Origin: Bacteroidota bacterium
GTDB taxonomy: Bacteria; Bacteroidota; Bacteroidia; Flavobacteriales; Weeksellaceae
Assembly (NCBI GenBank): GCA_023461035.1
Contig: JAEWOD010000034.1
Location: 1 to 36,037, forward strand
DNA length: 36,037 nucleotides
Reading direction: 5' to 3'
Position numbers and translations under genes: made by a program. Positions within the stretch are counted from its first letter, which is position 1, and every line of letters starts with the position of its first letter. The notes below the pieces were generated by a model. It did not search any database. It was not told where the DNA came from and was given only the letters and a program-made list of their open reading frames with translations. This document shows, piece by piece, positions 31,459-36,037 of the stretch.

Positions 31459-33126
31459 ATGGCTGAAAAAATTACAATGCCGCGTTTGAGCGACACGATG
31501 GAAGAAGGAACGGTGGTGAAATGGCATAAAAATGTCGGAGACAAAGTTTCAGAAGGCGACGTTTTAGCCGAAATCGAAACCGATAAGGCCATTCAGGAAT
31601 TTGAAAGCGAATACGATGGCGTGCTTCTTTTTCAGGGAGTGGAAGAAGGAAAAACCGCAAAAGTTGATTCGATTTTAGCGGTAATTGGAAAAGAAGGAGA
31701 ATCTTATTCCGAAGAAGGAAATTCAGAAAGTTCATCCGAACCAAAAACAGAAGAAGTCAATACGGAGAAAGGTGCAGAAGAAGAGGCTGTAGAAAAAGAA
31801 ATTAAGACTGAAGAAAACAATTCAGAAACAACTGCAACTGAAACAGAAGAATCATCAACCAATGAAATTCCCGAAGGAGTAAATGTTATTTCCATGCCCC
31901 GTCTGAGCGATACGATGGAAGAAGGAACCGTTGCGAAATGGCATAAAAAAGTAGGTGAAAAAGTTTCCGAAGGTGATGTTTTGGCAGAAATCGAAACAGA
32001 TAAAGCCGTTCAGGAATTTGAAAGTGAGTACGACGGAACTTTATTATTTATAGGCGCAGAAGAAGGAAAATCTGCTCCGGTAGATACCATTTTGGCAATC
32101 ATAGGTCCGGAGGGAACCGATGTTTCGGGAATTTCAAAAGCCGGAACTTCCCAACCAAAAAAGAACACAGAAACTCCAAAAGAAGAGAAAAAAGAAGAAA
32201 TTCAAAAAGATACTACTGTCGAAACTAAACCGGCAGAAGCTGTCAAAGAGAATAAACCATCTGTCATTAGTTCCTCTGACGCACGGATTTTTGCTTCACC
32301 TTTGGCCAAAAGTTTAGCTAAGGAAAAAGGAATTGATTTGGCACAAGTTGAAGGTAGCGGTGATAATGGAAGAATTATCAAAAAAGATGTGGAAAATTTC
32401 ACCCCGAAAGCTGCATCGGTTTCTGCACAAAATTATATCAAACAAGAAAGCAAAACCGTTGCCAATTCGCAGATGCGTAAAGTCATCGCAAAACGTTTGG
32501 CAGAATCCAAATTTACAGCTCCTCATTATTATCTGAATGTGGAAGTCAATATGGATAATTGTATAAGTTCGCGCGAGCAAATCAATAAAGTCAATCCGGA
32601 ATCTAAAATTTCTTTTAACGATATCATCGTCAAAGCTTGTGCATTGGCGCTTCGCAAACATCCGCAGGTAAATTCCAGCTGGAAAGGCGAAGAAACTTTG
32701 ATTCATGGCGACATCAACATAGGTGTTGCGGTTGCGGTGGAAGACGGATTATTGGTTCCGGTTGTAAAAAATACAGATTTTAAATCCTTTGCAGAAATTT
32801 CCGGGGAAGTAAAAGATTTGGCGAAACGTGCACGGGAAAGAAAACTGAAAGCGGACGAAATGGAAGGAAGCACATTTTCGGTTTCTAATTTGGGAATGTT
32901 TGGAATTGAGTCATTTACATCGATTATCAATCAACCCAATTCCTGTATTTTGTCGGTTGGCGCTATCATCGAAAAACCGATTGTTAAAAACGGACAAATT
33001 GTAATAGGCAACACGATGAAGCTTTCCATGGCATGTGACCACCGAACGGTAGACGGAGCAACAGGAGCACAATTTTTACAGACTTTGGTGATGTATCTGG
33101 AAAATCCGATTACGATGTTTGTTTAG
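31459..33126 (+). CDS. Pyruvate dehydrogenase E2 (dihydrolipoamide acetyltransferase) with two lipoyl domains
   Basis: The 555-aa E2 core transfers the acetyl group to CoA. Two nearly identical lipoyl domains occupy about 1-78 and 143-218, with lipoylated lysines K43 and K182 in EIETDKA. They are joined by acidic/Ala-Thr linkers (about 79-140), followed by a peripheral-subunit-binding domain (about 275-314, ARIFASPLAKSLAKEKGIDL) and the catalytic domain (about 330-555) with H528 and D532 in ACDHRTVDGATG. It is co-transcribed with pdhA and ends before a strong hairpin at 33161. Confidence 0.95.
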   Translation: MAEKITMPRLSDTMEEGTVVKWHKNVGDKVSEGDVLAEIETDKAIQEFESEYDGVLLFQGVEEGKTAKVDSILAVIGKEGESYSEEGNSESSSEPKTEEVNTEKGAEEEAVEKEIKTEENNSETTATETEESSTNEIPEGVNVISMPRLSDTMEEGTVAKWHKKVGEKVSEGDVLAEIETDKAVQEFESEYDGTLLFIGAEEGKSAPVDTILAIIGPEGTDVSGISKAGTSQPKKNTETPKEEKKEEIQKDTTVETKPAEAVKENKPSVISSSDARIFASPLAKSLAKEKGIDLAQVEGSGDNGRIIKKDVENFTPKAASVSAQNYIKQESKTVANSQMRKVIAKRLAESKFTAPHYYLNVEVNMDNCISSREQINKVNPESKISFNDIIVKACALALRKHPQVNSSWKGEETLIHGDINIGVAVAVEDGLLVPVVKNTDFKSFAEISGEVKDLAKRARERKLKADEMEGSTFSVSNLGMFGIESFTSIINQPNSCILSVGAIIEKPIVKNGQIVIGNTMKLSMACDHRTVDGATGAQFLQTLVMYLENPITMFV

Positions 33127-33160
33127 GACAAATTTAAAAAATAAGCATATCTTTTTTATT

Positions 33161-33207
33161 ATGTGTTAATTTTCTACTATATTTAAGGAGAAATTAACAC
33201 ATTTTTT
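33161..33207 (+). terminator. 12-bp hairpin plus T-run abutting the next start codon
   Basis: Arms ATGTGTTAATTT (33161-33172) and AAATTAACACAT (33191 to about 33202) are perfectly complementary around an 18-base loop, and six T follow directly to the ATG at 33208. It should terminate pdhA-E2 transcription. The loop contains TATATTTA (a near -7 element) and AAGGAG, so the promoter of the downstream gene probably lies inside the terminator. Confidence 0.75.
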
Positions 33208-36037
33208 ATGAGAAACTTTTATTATTTAACTTGCATTTTGTTGCTTTTCCCTTTTAGTCTGCTTGCGCAGAACTATACGTCAGAACAACAAAACGAGATT
33301 GATCAAGCCCAGTATTTATCGACGATGGGCTCACTTGTTCAAAGTCAAGTTTTTGGCGGATTTGAATATGGAAATGATGGCATCAACGAAGATTTTATTC
33401 CGACAGCCGGAGCTACCGAGACTTTCAATCCTGCTGTAGGTGATCATTTCTATGATACAGGAGGTCCCGGGGGAAGTCCTTATCCTAGTTATGACGGCCC
33501 GGGTGATTATGTGAATTGTGGTTGTGTAACCAATTCAACGTTGGCAGGAGTAAGCGAAATCAAGTTTAATGATTTCTCTGTTTTTGCCACATTTGACTGG
33601 TTAAAAATCTATGATGGTACAAATAATACCGGAACAGTTTTGTATGATAATTCAGCTACAGGTGCCAACAGCGGTGATATTTTATTGGCCGACATGATTG
33701 CATCACACGGTTCTGACACCTTTACCTCTACATCCGGTAATTTCTTTTTCGAATTCAATGCTACAACAGTTGTAGCATATGCAGGATGGGATGTGGAAAT
33801 AATCACTTCTTCCAATGGCGGTGGTGGTGGAACTGAACCTTGTACTCATGAAAATCCATCCAACGGCTTTGAGGACGGTACTCCTAATTCCCTTTACGGA
33901 ACGGCAAACGATTTAATCGTTCCTGCTGATGGAACTTTCACTTTGGAGCAAGTTGTAGCAAACATTCTAGTTCCTGCGGGATCTACAATTACTTTTGCAG
34001 ATGTATATTATTATGACAACAACGGTTCCAATCTACCGGGCACTCAATTGGGCTCACAGATGGGTATGACTCCAACTTCTCAAACTATTATTGGAACTGC
34101 ATTTGGAATGGACGTACGAGAAGTAATTTTAGATGTTACGCCTTTTGATTTTACAGCTGGTTCTTCTGATACAACTTTCTGGATAAGAGTACATTCTCCA
34201 AATTCCTTTGGTTCTGCTTCTTATTGGGAAGCTACTAGCGCATCAACAGTTGGAAATTTAACCGCTGGATATGATCTTAGTACTTCAACCTGGAGCTATC
34301 CTTCAGGATGGGCAGGTTTAGACGGTGTATATCAGTTTAACGGTACATGTTCCGAAGATGGCGATCCTCCAACCGGTGGAGACTGTTCTCAAGACTTTGA
34401 CGGAACACCGGATACAGGTGTCGGATTCTCTGACGGATATATTGCAGCAAACGATATCACAGTTGCGGGTAACTCTAGTTTCACTTTGCAGACTATCACA
34501 CTTGAAGTAGCAGCTCTAAGCGGCGAGCCAAGCGAATTTGATTTGGAAATCTTCAGTGATAACGGAACAGGTGGTGTAGGTACTTCTACAGGAGAAACCG
34601 TTCATTTCGATAGTTCCAATATGACCTACGTTCCAAATGGTCTTCTATTTGGTGTATATCCACAGTTTACCGTAACTCTAACCGTACCTGATATAGAATT
34701 GTCGGCTGACACTGCTGATGACGAAAGATACTGGTTAGCGGTTGCATCTTCACTTTCCACGACAAATGACTGGACATATTGGGTTTCTTATGCTTATACT
34801 ACTAATCCTGATTCTTATGCTACTTGGCAAAATGACGGTGTTACTTGGTTTGAATATGGTAGTGGCGCTCCTAAAGAAGGTGTAATGACAGTCCAAGGTA
34901 TTTGTGATGACGGTGGTGATCCTCCAGGTGGAGATGAGTGTGAACAAGGAATTCCTTCTCAATCTGAAGTTCCAAATGCATACAACATCTTAACGACAAG
35001 TCAATTCAGATCTGCAGAAGATTTTGTAGTGGATGCAGATGGATTTACTCTTCAGACAATAACCATTGACACAAATCAACAAGGTATTCCAAATGAAGCT
35101 ACTATTTTAATTAGAGCTGATGTAGCAGGAACCCCGGGCGAAGTCCTTCATACAATCACCGGCGCTCCTGATGATTCAGAAGTAGTGGGAAGTGCTTTTG
35201 GAGATCCGATTTACCATTTAACATTTGAGTTGGATACTCCTATCGATTTAGCAGAAGGAACTTATTGGTTAGATCCGAAAATGTCAACAGCTACTACAGG
35301 TGAAGTTGTATGGTGGGCTGTAGCTGATTATGATAGTTCTACTCATGGTGCTGCTATACAGCAAAGTACTGACAATGGGACAACTTGGGCAGAGAACCCA
35401 GCATTCAGTGGAATCTTTACAGTATCCGGTATTTGCGGTGGTAGCGAACCGGGAGATGGTTGTGAATGGACAGTAAGCGTATTTGGTAGTGGATTTGGTG
35501 ATGAAGTTAGCTGGGAATTCAGAGATGCCGACGGAAACGTGGTGCTTTCCGGAGGTCCTTATCTAGATATTCCATTTACGGATACACAAACCATTACGGC
35601 ACAAGATCCTGTTGAATTCTATATAGAAACGATGGGAGACTGGGGTGACAATACACCTTCCTTTACCATTGAAAACGCAAATGGTGTCGTTTTAAGCGGA
35701 ACGGTCGCCGGAGGAACAGAGGAAACTTATTCCGATATTATGTGTAGCGACACTCCTCCACCACCACCTGCTGAATGTGAAGATCACGAAGTACTTGACA
35801 ACGGTATGGAAAATGCTTATTTCTTTGCAAACAGATTGGCCGTAGATATTCCGGTAGGTGATGCAGGATTTACAGTAGAAGGATTGTACATTACCATTGC
35901 TGTGCCAATCGGAACAAATGCGTCTTCCTTTAACTTTATTTTCTATGACAATAATTCAGGCGTACCTGGAACAGAAGTCGGAACAGCCACAGGTTCAATC
36001 ATAGGATCGGATATAATCGGTCAGAATTTCGGTCGTG
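33208..36037 (+). CDS. Large secreted multidomain beta-rich protein (3' truncated by the window)
   Basis: The frame is open from the ATG at 33208 to the end of the window (943 residues). A signal peptide (MRNFYYLTCILLLFPFSLLAQ) is followed by a CUB-like domain (about 102-198, IKFNDFSVFATFDWLKIYDG) and successive beta-sandwich-like units that begin and end with cysteine: about 212-381, 393-566, 578-743, 752-846, and one starting at 857. Asp/Gly/Pro-rich linkers such as GDPPTGGDC separate them, and aromatic phrases like YWLAV and YWLDP recur. This looks like a cell-surface or extracellular protein of the type IX secretion class, whose sorting domain would lie beyond the window. Ligand unknown; adhesion or a C-terminal enzyme are possible. 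Confidence 0.85.
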   Translation, partial: MRNFYYLTCILLLFPFSLLAQNYTSEQQNEIDQAQYLSTMGSLVQSQVFGGFEYGNDGINEDFIPTAGATETFNPAVGDHFYDTGGPGGSPYPSYDGPGDYVNCGCVTNSTLAGVSEIKFNDFSVFATFDWLKIYDGTNNTGTVLYDNSATGANSGDILLADMIASHGSDTFTSTSGNFFFEFNATTVVAYAGWDVEIITSSNGGGGGTEPCTHENPSNGFEDGTPNSLYGTANDLIVPADGTFTLEQVVANILVPAGSTITFADVYYYDNNGSNLPGTQLGSQMGMTPTSQTIIGTAFGMDVREVILDVTPFDFTAGSSDTTFWIRVHSPNSFGSASYWEATSASTVGNLTAGYDLSTSTWSYPSGWAGLDGVYQFNGTCSEDGDPPTGGDCSQDFDGTPDTGVGFSDGYIAANDITVAGNSSFTLQTITLEVAALSGEPSEFDLEIFSDNGTGGVGTSTGETVHFDSSNMTYVPNGLLFGVYPQFTVTLTVPDIELSADTADDERYWLAVASSLSTTNDWTYWVSYAYTTNPDSYATWQNDGVTWFEYGSGAPKEGVMTVQGICDDGGDPPGGDECEQGIPSQSEVPNAYNILTTSQFRSAEDFVVDADGFTLQTITIDTNQQGIPNEATILIRADVAGTPGEVLHTITGAPDDSEVVGSAFGDPIYHLTFELDTPIDLAEGTYWLDPKMSTATTGEVVWWAVADYDSSTHGAAIQQSTDNGTTWAENPAFSGIFTVSGICGGSEPGDGCEWTVSVFGSGFGDEVSWEFRDADGNVVLSGGPYLDIPFTDTQTITAQDPVEFYIETMGDWGDNTPSFTIENANGVVLSGTVAGGTEETYSDIMCSDTPPPPPAECEDHEVLDNGMENAYFFANRLAVDIPVGDAGFTVEGLYITIAVPIGTNASSFNFIFYDNNSGVPGTEVGTATGSIIGSDIIGQNFGR

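Overview
The window is chromosomal DNA from a member of the Bacteroidota, most likely class Flavobacteriia. The signs are an AT-rich genome, A-rich rather than Shine-Dalgarno-rich start regions, several promoters of the Bacteroidota type (TTTG/TTG at -33, TAnnTTTG at -7), the conserved block parA-parB-DUF5683-dapB-lepB-WbqC, a pdhA-E2 pair without E1-beta, and a Bacteroidota-type II-C CRISPR-Cas9 locus. I cannot name the genus from sequence alone.

Layout. (1) 1-135: the last codons of a possible gene. (2) 219-10513, minus strand: a compact short-chain-fatty-acid operon reading porin, MHS-type MFS transporter, two tiny membrane proteins, SSS-transporter/histidine-kinase fusion (CrbS/CbrA type), stand-alone receiver protein, propionyl-CoA synthetase and acetyl-CoA synthetase. 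Together they would import, sense and activate acetate/propionate. (3) 10684-11103: a zinc-ribbon/HTH protein resembling the N-terminal part of an IS1-type transposase, without a catalytic domain. (4) 11190-11600: two tandem copies of an unrecognised element, each with an identical 18-bp perfect palindrome, a -7-like box at fixed distance, a small hairpin, a 38-nt identical block and an intrinsic terminator. I read these as two paralogous small RNAs. (5) 11697-18940: a type II-C CRISPR locus with a two-spacer array whose first repeat is degenerate, cas2, cas1, a very long cas9 (1792 aa) and a tracrRNA divergent from cas9. (6) 19030-24510: parA, parB, DUF5683 gene, dapB, lepB, WbqC gene. An orphan CRISPR-repeat-like 21-mer sits between parA and parB. 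(7) 24562-27944: two exported enzymes, gamma-glutamyltransferase and a subtilisin-like peptidase. (8) 27945-28316: a convergent intergenic region with a terminator, 18-bp inverted repeats and a REP-like element. (9) 28317-33126: yifB (minus), then cdd, pdhA and E2 (plus). (10) 33208-36037: the first 943 residues of a large secreted multidomain protein that runs off the window.

The most noteworthy items are the tandem palindrome-controlled small RNA pair, including a possible pairing with the acs ribosome-binding region; the giant Cas9 with a tiny array; a tracrRNA whose terminator is nested inside a larger inverted repeat with a second terminator behind it; and the orphan CRISPR repeat in the parA-parB gap. 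No tRNA, rRNA or complete insertion sequence was seen.
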